64,000 nt of DNA from Lasiosphaeris hirsuta (lineage: Eukaryota; Ascomycota; Sordariomycetes; Sordariales; Lasiosphaeriaceae), in assembly GCA_030549175.1 (NCBI GenBank), contig JAUKUA010000004.1, forward strand, positions 5,766,001 through 5,830,000. The letters are read 5' to 3'. The position numbers were made by a program, and so were the translations under genes. The notes beneath the pieces are model-generated. The model was not told the DNA's origin. It did not search any database and saw nothing but the letters and a program-made list of their open reading frames with translations. Below are positions 44,952 to 57,114 of the stretch, one piece after another (within the stretch, counting starts at the first letter, position 1; each line of letters starts with the position of its first letter).

Positions 44952-45922
44952 CGTTGCAGGTGACGGAAAGAGGGGGTTGCTTGAACAGAGTGGTCCTGGG
45001 CCCGGGTGAGGGCATGAGCATTACCTGTTGGATGAATGATGAATGAGTTTTTGCTGACGTCAGTGAATAACTTGACTCCCCGATGACGCGTTTGTTGATA
45101 ACACGCGGTCGCGACCGTTTTCTTTTGTGACCTGTGCGGGATTCCCTGTGTGAAGCCCAGGGTGTCATTGGGATCGTCTGCCCCGTATCTACTCGCGGCA
45201 AAGCCACACAGTCACGACGACAAGTCACGACGAGCTAAAGTACACACCAGTCGCTCGCACCAAACCCAGGCTCGCAACGTGCACTCACAGTCAAGTCATG
45301 TAGGTACAAAATGAATAACTGTGGCTACAAGGACTATTTACTTATCTTTATGAGATACCAGGAGGCAGAGGCTTTTCGGCCTGTGAGGTGGCCCCCTGGC
45401 TCTCCTGCTGAGTGGCTTGCCAGATTGGACGCCCGCAATTGAGTGGCGTTGTCAAGGCGTTGTCAAGGCGTTGTTAAGATAAAGTGCCTAGCGATAGCTT
45501 CCTGAAACGCTGGCTGTCCGTGGAGGCCTTGGCTTTTTCACCCTGTGTTGGCATGCGTTAATGGGCACTGTGTGAGGGCGCAGGAAACCCTGGATGAGAC
45601 AGAGTTGGGGGGAGACGGGGAAGATTGGCGTTGAAGCGAGCCCCTCATATGAAATGCCAAGGCATACTGAATGGAATACGCGCGCGGCCATACGGATAGC
45701 CCCTGAACCATTCGGTCGGGTCGCAATACCCAATCATTGGATGTCCGAGTTCCGAGTGGTGACTGGGTGGCTGGCACTCTGGGACCCATCCCCCCTCATA
45801 CAAATTGCTCCTGTGCCTGTCTGTGCCTTGCCGTCTCTGGTTGATCGGCTCCCAGAACCAAACGCTTCCTTTTCCTTGCACACAGTAGAAGACGGCGTGA
45901 AAGAAGACTCAGCTTGTCCAAG
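44952..45922. promoter_or_regulatory. Divergent intergenic region between oxygenase and dynamin-like genes
   Basis: The two genes start at 44951 (minus) and 45923 (plus), so these 971 bases hold both promoters. No gene is seen. A short repeated unit GGCGTTGTCAA / GGCGTTGTTAA occurs near 45445-45475. Confidence 0.4.
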
Positions 45923-48104
45923 ATGAGCGTGAACCTCGACAACAACGCGATGCAGCAGCTGCAGGCGGAGCAGCGAGCGCTACTCGACACTATCGATGAA
46001 CTTAGGATCCTCGGTCTGGGAAGATATGTCGACCTCCCGCAGCTCATTGTGGTTGGAGACCAGTCGGCCGGCAAGAGCTCTGTCCTGGAAGCTATCTCCC
46101 GCGTCCGCTTTCCCATCAAAGATGGCGTCTGCACCCGTTTTGCCACCGAGCTGGCGCTCCGCCAGAGCCCACGGACCAAGATCGAAGTCAGGGTCCAGAA
46201 CGAGAACCTCGATGCCTTCACCCGCTCCGGATTCGACAAAGGCGACCTACCGCGCATAATCGACGAGGCAAAACAGCATATGGGCATGGGTGGGGACTCC
46301 ATCGGCTTCTCAGAAGATGTGCTCCGCATCGAAATCGCCGGTCCCGACGTTCCGTAGTTGACGCTCGTCGACTTACCCGGCTTCTTTCACAACGAGACGG
46401 AAAACCAAGGCCTCACGGGGATAGCAGTTGTCAATCGCCTTGCGGAAAAGTACATGTGCCAGGAGAACAGCATTATCCTTGCCGTCATTTCGGCTCAAAA
46501 CGAGCTCGCCGCCCAAAAGGTGCTGGGTGAGGCCAAAAAGCACGACCCTGGCCGCGATCGCACCTTGGGAGTCATCACCAAACCGGACAAAGTCGAAGAG
46601 GAATCCAACAACGAGCAGACGTATCTACGATTGGCCCAGAATGAGGAAGCCTCGCATAAGCTCAGCCTTGGTTGGCATGTCCTTCGCAACCGCGCTCCGA
46701 GGGATGCGGATTCGACCGATACCGAGCGCGATGAAAAGGAGGAGCTCTTCTTTCGGGGTGGGGTTTGGTCGGCCATCAGCTCCCGGAACCGTGGGATTGA
46801 GGCGCTCCGTGACAAGCTCAGCCAGGTTCTTCTCGGCCACATCCAGCGGACGCTTCCCAGTCTCGTTACCAACATTGAAGAGCACATCAAGACCCGCCAG
46901 ACGAGATTGGAGAGGTTAGGAGATGCGCGGTCGTCTGTGCATGAAATCAAAAAGTACTTGATCAGCATCAGCAGTCGTTTCCAGCGGGTAGCCCGCGACG
47001 CCATCCATGGGAGGTATGCCGACGACTTCTTTGGCGGGTTATATCCGGCCCAGGAAGCTGGATACGAGGAGCGGAGGGTCAAGAAACTCCGCGCCCTTGT
47101 CAGAGATTTGAACCGGGCTTTCCATCTTGTTATTGCAACTAACGGTTGCCGGCGTCAGATCCAGTGGAAGGACGAAGACACTCAGCCCCGAGTCAACACA
47201 TCAGCGCCGGGCCACTTGGAACCTCTAATCAACCTCTACACTGTGGGCCAGCATATCGATATCTCAGTTGACGACCTGACTGAAGAGCTCGAGAAAATCA
47301 CCTCTGAGAACCAGGGCGTCGAGTTCCCGGGCTCTTCGAATGATAGAGTGTCATTGGCCCTGTTCCGCGACCACTCGGCGCCCTGGGAAGCAATAGCGAA
47401 CCAGCATGTTGACATAGTTGCCCAATACTCGAGGGCGTTTGTCGAGACTCTTGTGGGTCACGTTGCTGGGTCAGACGCTAAAACGGCCGATGCGGTCATC
47501 AAGAACATTGTGACGCCTTTTTTCGAACAGAAGCAGCCCGTCCTCCGGGCCAAGGTCGCGGAGCTGCTGCAGCACTACCAAGCTGGGTCGGACCCCCAGC
47601 CCATGTATAACATCTTTCTGGAGGGCGTTGAGCGGCGGCGGAACAAGCGGATTGCTCAAGAGTTGTCCCGACTTGTGAATGCGCATGAAAAGTTGAGCCT
47701 CAATAGTCTCGAGTTACCTGTCCAGGCAGTCGAAGAGTCCATGAAAGTTGCCAGCGAGTTCAGCGCGGAGCAAACCATCGATAATGCGATGGAATACTAC
47801 GACGTGAGTGACCTGGATTGGTGTGGTGCGTAGAGCCCTTGCTAATCCACTATGCAAGATGTCCCTGAGAGTTTTCACCGACAACGTCATAACGTTGGCG
47901 TTAGAGAATTGTCTAATTTCAGACATTCCCAATATCCTTTGTCCAGAAAATGTCTATGACATGGCTGACGAGAAGGTGGTGACGCTTGCCGCGGAGTCAA
48001 AGCAAATCCGGAAAGAGAGAGAGGAACTTCAGACACAGCTAGAGAAGTTACGTATGGGCCTAACTGCCTGTCGTGAATATAGACCACGGGGGTCTACTAG
48101 TTAG
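45923..48104 (+). pseudogene. Dynamin-family GTPase with one in-frame nonsense codon
   Basis: Exons 45923-47803 and 47859-48104 (GTGAGT intron) give a 708-codon frame interrupted only by TAG at 46355-46357 (codon 145). GTPase motifs: G1 GDQSAGKSS (45-53), G3 LVDLPG (148-153) directly after the stop, and G4 TKPD (219-222). A middle/stalk region follows, and after the intron a GED-like C-terminus (VFTDNVITLALENCL). Family members have Gln at the stop position (P-Q-LTLVDLPG), so CAG became TAG. All other motifs are intact, which suggests a recent lesion, an assembly error or readthrough. Dynamins remodel membranes; this Mx/Vps1-like soluble type is often expanded in fungi. The gene probably continues into the FG-rich frame at 48164-49065 by an alternative last splice. 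Confidence 0.75.
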
Positions 48105-48163
48105 TCCATCCATCTATCTCGCTCCCTTGCTGCCCCGTGGTCCTTAGATACACATACATGTAG

Positions 48164-49340
48164 GAGGGGCAAGGAAGGGTACAAACGCTGATAACAGATT
48201 AGCAATACTACCAAAGCCAGCGCTACCTTCCATTGTTGAGCCTGGGTCAAGTTTCCCAAAGAGCAACAGAACCGAAACAAGTCGGATACCACCACCTTCG
48301 CCGTTTTCCTTCGCCTCAGCTTCGTCTTCCGCATTAAGACCGTCTACACCTTCGGCTGGCAAGAGTCAGGCCACTTCTGCGACACTGACAAAAACACCGG
48401 TCCAGAGTTCCGCATCCCAGGCTCGGCCCACCATCCAGGAAACTAGCAGACCGTCACCTAGCGGCGCGTCAGTATATATCGCTGCACACACTGCTCAAGG
48501 AATCGGCAGAGTCGACGCAGCGGCTGCTACACCGTCTGGGCCTGCAAGCAAACAGACAGCCCCAGGGAGCGGCCTTTTCGCGACTACAAAGACGACTAGC
48601 CTACCAAGTGCCGCACCTAACTCCAGTAGCTCGTTCTTTAGTTTGCCAAACGCTGCCAGCGGCTTGAGCCCCTCTAGTTCGCCATTTGGCACGCCGCTGA
48701 CCGGAGCCGCCGCTCAGAAACCCAGTAATAATTCGACGACCATCACTTTCGGCACCAACAGTCCTTCCCCTCTCAGCAAGCCAAGTGCAGGGACCACTGC
48801 TCGCGTCCCATCAATATTCAACGGGCTGAATAACGGGACCACTGCTGCCGTCCCATCAATATTCAGCGGGCTGAATAACGGGACCACTGCTGCTGTCCCA
48901 TCCATATTCAGCGGGCTGAATAATAACGGGACCACTGCTGCCGTCCCATCTCCTTTTGGTGGGCAAAGTACCAGGGCGACAACTGGGCCCCCATCACCAT
49001 TTTCCGGGGTAAATACTGGCACCCTTTCATCCGCAGGCTTCGGGAACAGTAGTGAAAGTCGTTAGTAACCTACTCTGGCTCCCAATAGAAAAGCAAAAAC
49101 GTTGTGAGCCGCTGTTCGGTAACATGGTGAGCATAGGTCCCGCTACTACACAACAAACTTCACTCTCTGTACGGCAGCCCCCCAGCACCGTGCTGCTGCG
49201 CTTCCAACCACAATTTGCGGCCGAAGGAGGACGGCTCGAGTCACACTTGAATATTGTCTTTCAGCACCCGTTTCAGAGGTGGTCGCAAGAAGAGCTAAGA
49301 TTGGCAGACACTTCAGGGGTCCCGTTTTCTTGGGGTTGAG
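48164..49340 (+). CDS. FG/SPF-repeat low-complexity region, probable 3' exon(s) of the dynamin gene
   Basis: A frame open from after 48147 to 49065 has no ATG until 48643, so it is best read as an internal/terminal exon. It is rich in Ser, Pro, Thr and Asn with FG/PF-type motifs (SSPFGTP, TITFGTN, PSPFGG, AGFGNSS). It includes three near-identical repeats of IFSGLNNGTTAAVPS (about 48818-48950). A splice from the dynamin exon at about 48073 (GTGAAT) to 48164 (after GTAG) would join the frames. A following frame ends with FQRWSQEELRLAD (about 49275-49310), resembling the nucleoporin-like motif found after FG repeats in fungal proteins. It could instead be a separate FG-nucleoporin-like gene. 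Exact exon limits are uncertain. Confidence 0.45.
48818..48960. repeat. Tandem repeat of about 45-48 bp, three copies
   Basis: The unit GGGACCACTGCTGCCGTCCC plus about 25 more bases is repeated at about 48836, 48881 and 48929 with few differences. Each unit encodes a 15-16-residue NGTTAAVPSIFSGLN-type motif within the FG-rich frame, suggesting recent slippage or unequal exchange. Confidence 0.85.
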
Positions 49341-49642
49341 GAATCGATTGTATCTGCAGCATGGAGCTCTTTTGGCCTGGTTGCCAAGAACGTGTCAAAT
49401 ACTCAGTGTTTTATTCGCCGGTTCCATGCCGTAGACCGTAGAGAAGTGGGGTCTCGTCACAGCCGCTCAAATATTTTGTCACTTTTTTTTTTTTTTGCTG
49501 GCGGCCATCAACGGCCCTTCAATAGCGGTTAATGGTCCTTCCCAGGCCAGAAAGCGGTGTGGTCTTTTGGTTATGTATATCCATCCAATACCCGCGACCC
49601 TAGCCCAACTCAAGCCTATCGCGTTTGTCGACAAGGTCTCCA

Positions 49643-51039
49643 TCAGCGCAACTCATCCTCCAGTAGCAGCCGTCCCGTCACCGCACTCAACAAGCACCCG
49701 GGCAGCGGCTCTAACCCAACCTGACTTCTCGTCCACGCAATCCCTTCTCTGATATTAGCAATTCCCGCAATTCCCGACAGCGACAAGAGCATCTCCGACA
49801 CCTCTCCCACCAGCTGCTGTCCGGTTGCCCCCGCCGCCCACATCTGTGGATCCTCGGCCGCCCGATGCACCAGCACTCCCCAGTACATGGTGATGAACAG
49901 CGCCACCGGCTCCCTGGCTCTCATGGCCGTGGTAAACACGTCCCCCGCCACAGTCGGGAGCGTGACAAAGAAATTCTTTATGCGCCCCCGGTGGTCCTCG
50001 GCGAAGCAGTATTTCGTCTGTCCCACCGCCAGCTGGTACGCCAGCACCTCGCTTGCCGTCACGCCGGGCTGGGGAAGGCGGACCTGGCGCGCGACGGACG
50101 AGAGCAGGTCGATGGCTGTCCTGGTGCCGGCGTCCAGTTCCTCCAGGAGCCCAAGGTTGATGGAGTACTCGCTTGCGACCACCCCGGCGGGGCAGGGGCT
50201 CTCGAGGAGCCATTGGGTGTGGTGGAGGTGGATGCGGGCCGAGCTGATGAGCATGTCGAAGTAGGTCACGACGCGGTCGAGCGTGCTGCCATTGCTGCTT
50301 TCTAGATACGGAGACGTGGCGAAGGCGATAACGGCTGCCATGCTGGAAAAGTACACGACCAGGTCGATATTGTCGCGGCTGACGCACGTCACTTGCGACC
50401 GGAAATCGGCGCTGGCGCGGTTTCCATATTCGAGGGCGGCGCGGAGGTAGTTAAGTGATGACGAGTGACCCCGCGGCGAGCGTGTCACGGCCGTCTCGTA
50501 CGTGGTAGTGGCGATGGGGGCCGAGGTGATGGCAATATCCATGGCCGCCGCGGCGAGGATGGCGTTGAGAAGGTAGCTGTGCCCGAGGGCGGCGCGGGGA
50601 AGGTAGTTAAGGAGGTAGGGTTGGCATTCAGGAATAGCATAAAAGGCTTTCCATGATCTCATCGACCAGCGGTGCATGAGCTCGAGCTCAAGCAGGCGGT
50701 TGTGTTCCGGGGTGTTGGAGAAAGAACAGGGCGAGGTGGGTAGTGATGCCGAGGGACTTCCAGGGAGGCTCGAATTTGCGAGCTGCTCAGGCTGCGAAGC
50801 TAGGCTCTTTGGTGGAGTCGAACTCGGAGGCGCGATAGTCTGGTAGACGCAGGGGGCGTGGGTTGCCCATGGCCTTGCGACGCAGCTGGCGCAAGGAGGA
50901 CCCTGTTCGTCGCACTTTCAGAGTGTGAGCCGAGGTGCTGTGCCGTGGTTTCAACGGGGGCATATCTCACCTTGATGCGTCGCTGCTTACAGTTCAAACA
51001 CCCGTTACGCGACTTATTATGAGATCGTCTCTTGAGCAT
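49643..51039 (-). CDS. Zn(II)2Cys6 fungal transcription factor
   Basis: Two exons, 51039-50971 and 50914-49643, 446 aa; the 56-nt intron (GTGAG...AAAG) falls inside the zinc cluster. Joining the exons gives the six-Cys binuclear cluster C14-LN-C17-KQRRIK-C24-DEQGPP-C31-AS-C34, then C45. The basic head MLKRRSHNKSRNG and linker follow the Gal4-type scheme. A Ser/Pro-rich stretch leads to a fungal-specific middle region with LLELELMHRWS and long helices typical of the Zn2Cys6 activator family. It acts in the nucleus; target genes are unknown. Neighbours include a secreted TAP-like hydrolase on the same strand. No defect was found. Confidence 0.85.
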
Positions 51040-51655
51040 TGTGACTTGAATAATACTCTGTTTACGGGAATGCTGTTGAACAAAGCTTGGAAGTGACGCA
51101 GTCGGAAACGAAATGAAATGCGCGTTTGGGGTCAATGCATCGCCGCATTGTGGCAGTGTACCGGCATGTGCCTTGCTTATGCTCCCGAGCGGCACAACCG
51201 CTGTATCTGATTGGCTCCCAGCAACAGAGGAGGATCGTCAGCAACGGAGGATCGTATGGCCTGTTGATTGCCGTGCGGAGAACCATGAGAGATTGTACTA
51301 TTCCGGGTACCTTGGACTATGGGAATGTTAGAATCCAAGGGAACTCAAGTATTACCATACATATCCACAGTATGAGTGTTTCCTATCAGATATTCCTCTA
51401 CCTTTTGGCCAGTGAATAGGGTAGGTAGGTTTCAAGTTTTGAGATAAGGTACACAAATATGGAAGGTACAAGAGGGGTGAGGCAGCATTATGATTCGCCA
51501 TCGTAATGTGTTGACACCAAAATCTGAGTGTCGCATGACATGAGTATATGGGTGAAAGAGGAGTGCAGTGGTGTAGCCGCAAAGGTACCTCACCTATGCT
51601 ACCTGGTATTAAGACCAGAAACTGTACTCAGCTTGCCTCAACCGGCGGCGTTTGA
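51040..51655. other. Intergenic region, no gene seen
   Basis: Promoter side of the transcription factor gene and 3' side of the hydrolase gene. No supported gene. Confidence 0.4.
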
Positions 51656-53598
51656 TCAATGCAACCACCTCCGAAACACCCCTTGTCTCTGAGCCAATCT
51701 AGTCAAATTGGACCCAATTGCCTCCTGGAAAACATCGGCCCAGGTAAAGCCGTCAAAAGGGTGGGGTGCCTCACATACACTACCTGCTGAGGGGAGGGTT
51801 CCATTGACCCAATAAGCCACCATAGCCTTGAAAGAGCATACCGACGGCACGTTCAAGGCAGCGTGCTAGAAGGCAAGGAATGATTGTTAACACACGGCCC
51901 AAAGCAGAGCCAAGTTGATGACTTACACCAGTGCCATTGACCTCCAACAACCCGCTACCCTCGAAGCCCGAGCTGACGTTGAGAGCCGACTTGAGCGGGG
52001 TGTGGGCGTCGCGGCTATTACTCGCAATCAGGATTGGATTCTTTGTTTTGACATGGAAATTGCCCATGTAAGTCTCCTTCGCGTGCCACGGCCACTGGTT
52101 GCAATGAGCCATATTCCAGGTCACCACGTCGCCTATCAGCCTGCTTATTTTGCTGAGCTTGTTAGCCGCGATGACGGCTTCGTCGAAAGACTTGGCCCTA
52201 GGGATCGTATCGCCACAATGTATGCCCCAGAGTGACTGCACAGGGATAATGTTTGCGGGGCCGCCGGGTGAACCTGCTGATAATGCATTGGCCAACTTCT
52301 CCAGGAAAAGCTCTCGCTCTGATCCGTAGATGAGAGCGAGCAGCAGTTGAGACAAACTCGACCACGCTGCCGAAACTTTCAGCTGCTCTATGACGAAGCC
52401 CTTCAGCCCTACGAGGTCGAGCACGTCACTCCCCACGGCGATGGGGGCTGCGCGGATGTTGTCAAAGAAATCCCACACATCTTGCTCAAGAGCGGCTGCC
52501 GTCTTGTTTAGGGCCGCAAGAGCGCACTTCTCTGGCCCCGCCTCGACGCAAGACGTAAAATAGTAGCTAAAGACCTTGTCCGTGTCTGTCCATTCTTCGA
52601 AGTCACTGAGAGGGGCATTGTTAGTTCGTTCTCTTGGATATTTGATGCATCCAAGATAACTTACGCAGGAGAATGATAGTAGTCATGAGGGTTCTGGACG
52701 CCGTCCAGAATCACCTTGTCGACCCTTTCCGGAAACATGACTGCTACAGTGGCCCCCAGCGTCGTGCCGTATGAGAACCCTAGTAGCAACGACCTATCAG
52801 TCAAGGAACGTCCCCGCCGTGAGGTGTCTGGGCAGAATTCTCACCCCAATACCGCAGCATTCCATCTTCGCCCAGGGCATCGACGACACTTATCAAGTCC
52901 CTTGCGACGAAAGCAGTGCCAATAAACTCGGCGGTATCGTTCCCTTTACCCAGTCTCTGGCAGATGTAGTTGTCGGCCTTGGCCCGCTCCCACAACCTCC
53001 GCAAAGCATTGTCCGAGTCATTGCCAGATCGTACTTGGCTAAGTATTTGCCCAATGTAGTAAGAGTCGTCGGTACATATAAAGGGGATGCTCTTGCCAGT
53101 ACCCCTAATCACGTTATTAGCTCTTCTTGTTACAGTCTGCAAAGAAAAATAAAACCTCCCCTTACCGAGGGTCAAAGGCAACGAGATCATAGATATTGCC
53201 GCTGAGTCTAGGTACCACAAATTGTGAGTTAGCAATGTTACCTTCTCGCGCACATGATGTTCCAACAGGGGAAAGTAAGTGACAATTTACTGCTGAAGAA
53301 GAGGGCCAAGGACGACAGCATCTGCCCGGGTTGGAGACCCCGGACCGCCAAAGTTGAGCTGGATGCTTCCCCTCGAAGGCTGCACGGGAGCGGGGATTTT
53401 GACAATCTCAAGGTGAAAACTCTTGCCAGGGTCGGGTTGCGTGTAATCGAGAGGCACGGGTAGAGTTCCGCATTGCAGTGATATTGTTGTGTTGAATTCT
53501 CTCCCATTGCAAGGACTCCATTGGATCTTGGAACAGGAGACCACTTGCGCAATAACTAAGAGTGCAGGAGCAGATAGGAGACTTCGTGTTGAAAGCAT
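51656..53598 (-). CDS. Secreted alpha/beta hydrolase, TAP-like peptidase type
   Basis: Six exons on the minus strand, 53598-53291, 53207-53166, 53104-52845, 52779-52665, 52605-51927 and 51865-51656, giving 537 aa with every junction in frame. A signal peptide (LLSAPALLVIAQVVSC) is followed by LQCGTLPVPLDYTQP, the start of the fold. SIQLNFGGPGS forms the oxyanion loop, and the 42-nt second exon gives LSGNIYDLVAFDPR. The nucleophile elbow is GFS206YG. The acid is probably D441 (ASNSRDAHTP) and the base His469 (NGTGHAALNVPSVC). The C-terminal part matches the TAP-like domain (PF08386). Relatives act as tripeptidyl aminopeptidases or similar secreted hydrolases; the substrate here is unknown. No disruptions. 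Confidence 0.88.
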
Positions 53599-54540
53599 AA
53601 TGAGAAGCTGCAATTTTACTCGGTGAAGGTGTGGTTGAGGTTGACAATAAAGCTAGCCGGACCCACGCTGCCTTTATACCTGCGCAGCGCTCCGGTAATC
53701 AGCTTGCGCCAAATTACGCGGGTAGAACGGACGTTGTATTTACACAGGGCTATGGTCTGGGAAAAGTGCCACGGAACATATGGTGGCTGTGTTGTAATAG
53801 GCAACTAACGGGATCCCCTAGGATTGACTTGTTCCATATCCATGTCAGACGGCAATGTTCTGTGTGAATGTTGAACGCAACTACATGATTGGCCAGGAAG
53901 GTGCATACACGCGTATCTGCAAGCGACGCTTGGCGTTGTAATGCGATTGGCTGGGAGGAGTGCGTTTGAGGCTAGGCAGCTTGCCTTGGGCCATGAGTGT
54001 TGACGAAATGCAGTGAGCGACAATGAAAGCACTTGCAATGTTTTGCACGCTGAACACTACAAAGGGAAGCGGTTAATTTGCCACCCATATACCCAGCCGT
54101 AGCCAAAAAAAAGCGTGGCAGCATGTGGGAATGGCTATCACCAACAACTTCCAATCGGAATTGTCGAGGTACTCAAAAGTAAGCAGCAAAAGAAACAGGA
54201 AGGATGACCACCCCATCACAAAGTTGCCATAACAAGCAAAGTATGAAATGCGACACGCAGCCTGCCCTGAATCCCCACTCCCAATAGCTCTCGATTGCCC
54301 TCCCATCTTGGAGTGGCTTGAGTCCCTCGATTACTGCACATCTGGCCACTTCGGTGATGATACACGTACCCGCCCTCTTCTGCTGTAAGGGTGACATTGA
54401 GCTGAATCCTAGGTAGCTGGATAGCGAACGAACGTTATGAATTCATGTTGCCGTCTCATCTTTCCTCTGAATGGTGCTTGTGTAAATAAGCCCCCTATCC
54501 AGGTTGGTGATGCAGACTCTGAATAGGGCCAAAAAGAAAA
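53599..54540. other. Intergenic region, no gene seen
   Basis: Upstream region of the hydrolase gene. No supported coding region. Confidence 0.4.
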
Positions 54541-54627
54541 TGCCTCCGCCAGGGATCGAACCTGGGACCTGTCGCGTCCACTTTTCCAAGATGTGAGGCG
54601 AACGTCATACCACTAGACCACAAAGGC
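54541..54627 (-). tRNA. tRNA-Val (anticodon CAC), intron-containing
   Basis: The minus strand folds as a tRNA. The acceptor arm GCCTTTG pairs with CGGAGGC (two G-U pairs), followed by discriminator A. The D arm holds GGTCTAGTGGTATGAC, the anticodon loop begins CTCACA, and the T arm is CCAGG-TTCGATC-CCTGG. A 15-base intron (TCTTGGAAAAGTGGA) follows the base after the anticodon, the canonical position. The box B-like GGTTCGATCC is intact. The anticodon-stem outer pair is a mismatch by my alignment. Confidence 0.9.
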
Positions 54628-54956
54628 TTCAATTTTTTTAAGGTAGCGCGGACTTTACGCCATAGAGCTCTTAGCTAGGGATCTGACTGGAGGTGCACGC
54701 GAATTGACGATTACTTGAAGCATAAAGATATCGTGGCTTGTCCTAACCCCAGTCAGCACATGTGGCGATATTCTTCACAGCTCGGCACAGGTGATAGCAC
54801 AAATTGAAGGATAAGCAGAGGACTGCATGGCATCTTCAAATCCCTTTCCATATAACTTTGCAATTGGTTCTCGGCTCATTGCTTAGTATCTCACTCACGA
54901 CCTGGCCACAGTTAGCGTCATCGGAACTGGGTAGCAAATTCATATGCTCATAAAAT
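54628..54956. other. Intergenic region, no gene seen
   Basis: Region between the tRNA and the 3' end of the multi-TM pseudogene; nothing supported. Confidence 0.4.
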
Positions 54957-57110
54957 AACAATACTAATAATTGAAGCCGTGTCAGAGTTTAGCAAGAATT
55001 TAAATGAAATCGATAACACCAAGCTCTCAACTGTGTAGCCTCTATGAATCTTCAGTACCCCGGTAAAAAAAAGACCAAGTCCTATCGAAAGACCAAAAGT
55101 CCCGAAGAGTATTGCAAAGAGCCACTTGCCCGTCTGGGTACCAGCGAGGATTAATGAAAACATGATTCCGCAACTTAAAAGACAAATTGTAATGCTAAAA
55201 ATCATCACTCCTAGGATGAATCTCTGCCCAAGTAGTGGAGAATGTACAGCTAACATTCCAACTGCTGTGCCAACAAAGAACGATACAAGCCGCCACTTCT
55301 CTCGCTTCAGCCATTGGCGCAATGCTTGCCGAAACCCGCGGCCCGGGTTTTTCAGCTGTTTTTGTAATTATCGAAACAGATCCGCCGTGAAGCTGCTTAC
55401 GAACTAGCCTCTTGGGCTGTTTATCTATGAGACTCTCTGGGTCGATTCCGTGTGAGTCCAGCTCGCGTCTGATGGTTTCGCCGAGACGTACTACTGCTCT
55501 CCAGCCTCGAGGGATCTCGGGCGTATCCATTAGTGGCAATTGCAAGTGAGCCGCGAGGTACATGATGTAAAGCCCAATGGTCCATATCATGGCGAGTGCG
55601 GCGGTGATAGTGGCCTGGACTAGGGAGAAGCCCCAATTATATATCTGTGTAGAGTAGGCGTCGCTATTAGATTTTGTAAATGTCGCGTCACATCCCTCAA
55701 CACTGGGCTGACAACTCCCGCTAGATATGACGTAGTCTAGGGAATACACATTGCCCTGCGAGTCGTAGTATGTACGCTTCTGAGGGTTGGAAAACGGTTT
55801 CTCATCGGTCCTGGGATCAGTCCAATCATGCCCATAAGGGATGTCTGACTCGTTATCATACTGCTCTCGTCCTGGCAAGAAGGAAGCCGTGATATTCAAG
55901 GCAGGCGACTCAAGCGTTTCGTTCATCCAGGTAGTTTCGGCTTTTGTCAGTCCGTAAAAGCCGTACTGGGAGACATCTATTCATCAATCATTTAGCTGAT
56001 GTTCATCGGAAGCATAACCTTTGGATACAACGTGTATCAAAGTAACTCACAACTTGAGACGTTTGCCAGCAGATAAACATGCTCCATTTCAGGCTCAGTG
56101 CCCGAGAAGTAGCGATACCCACAATCGCTTATGTCGTAGCCATAATTGGAAAGCCAGTGAGAACCGTCTCGATACGACACGGGCATATCTGGTATTACAG
56201 CGTTGGTTAGCCTTTTGCTGTACCTGCTGGTGGACATGACACTCACATGATTGAGACCCGGAAAGATGCTGAAGGCGCTGGGATCCGATAAAATAGTTGT
56301 CTGTCAGGTTGACCCTAGACCCATCTTGAATGATGTAACTTGTAGCTGGTAATTCGCGGAAGGGGATAAGAGATGAGTCGTTCCGTCTGATAAAGGGATC
56401 AATGATTGGGGTATAACCGGTCATTGCGCCAGCCAAGGTCGGGATCGAGATGAGGAACAACATAGCATATGCGATAAACATTATGGCTATTCTTGACTTC
56501 AAGACACCGCCGTCCCAGGACTCTCGCATGAGTTGTACCCAGGCTCTAAGCGAAGTCTCCTGATGTAGGTATATCGTCCAAAAGGTTACATAGGTCACTG
56601 GGGCTGTGGCCATCGAGACTGTGACGTAATCGGCAAATACTTTGAATGAGATGAAGCTTGCGGCAAACTGGCCAATTTGGCCAACCATCTGTAAAGGTTT
56701 GCCAAACCCGTTATTAGAAGCTGATGAGATGAGGGGCTGATCCACGTGGTGGGAAATTGGAACCTACAACATCCCAAACAAAGTCAACCACCTTGGCTTG
56801 CGTAAATGTGTAAGGGATCCAAAGCCGAGAGTGACTTGGAAGATTCCGGCCACTGCCCACCAGTCATAGTCCCCGAGAAAAGGACTGAAATTGCCATCAG
56901 GGTGACAGGCAACCCCAGTGACAAGGAGAGAGTTAAAATATCACCAATACTCACGCGCTAATCATTGACAAGAGGACCAAGGCCGTCACCAAGGACCCAA
57001 ACCAGTAAAACAAGAGGAACCATCCCCATCTTCGCCACCATTACATTTGCTTCCAATCTCGCCGAACCGTACCCGAAAGTTTGATCCATGATTTGTTGAT
57101 GCTGAGATGG
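54957..57110 (-). pseudogene. Multi-TM fungal membrane protein pseudogene
   Basis: The minus strand carries exon pieces of one gene. A head in frame RRDWKQM-stop-WWRRWGWFLLFYWFG (about 57045-56955) is followed by an intron with donor at 56954. Then come FLGDYDWWAVAGIFQVTLGF and, after a frame slip near 56800, FTQAKVVDFVWDV. The next exon starts near 56690 (VGQIGQFAASFISFKVFADY), followed by ectodomain segments with clean GTGAGT introns (about 56190-56250 and 55980-56050). The last TM exons end near 54957. The TAA between Gln-Met and Trp-Trp fits CAA to TAA. Another frame break lies at an A5 run near 55350. The TM-plus-ectodomain layout matches a fungal family of unknown function. At least three lesions make it a pseudogene, although homopolymer errors in the assembly could explain some. 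Confidence 0.6.
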
Positions 57111-57114
57111 GTGG

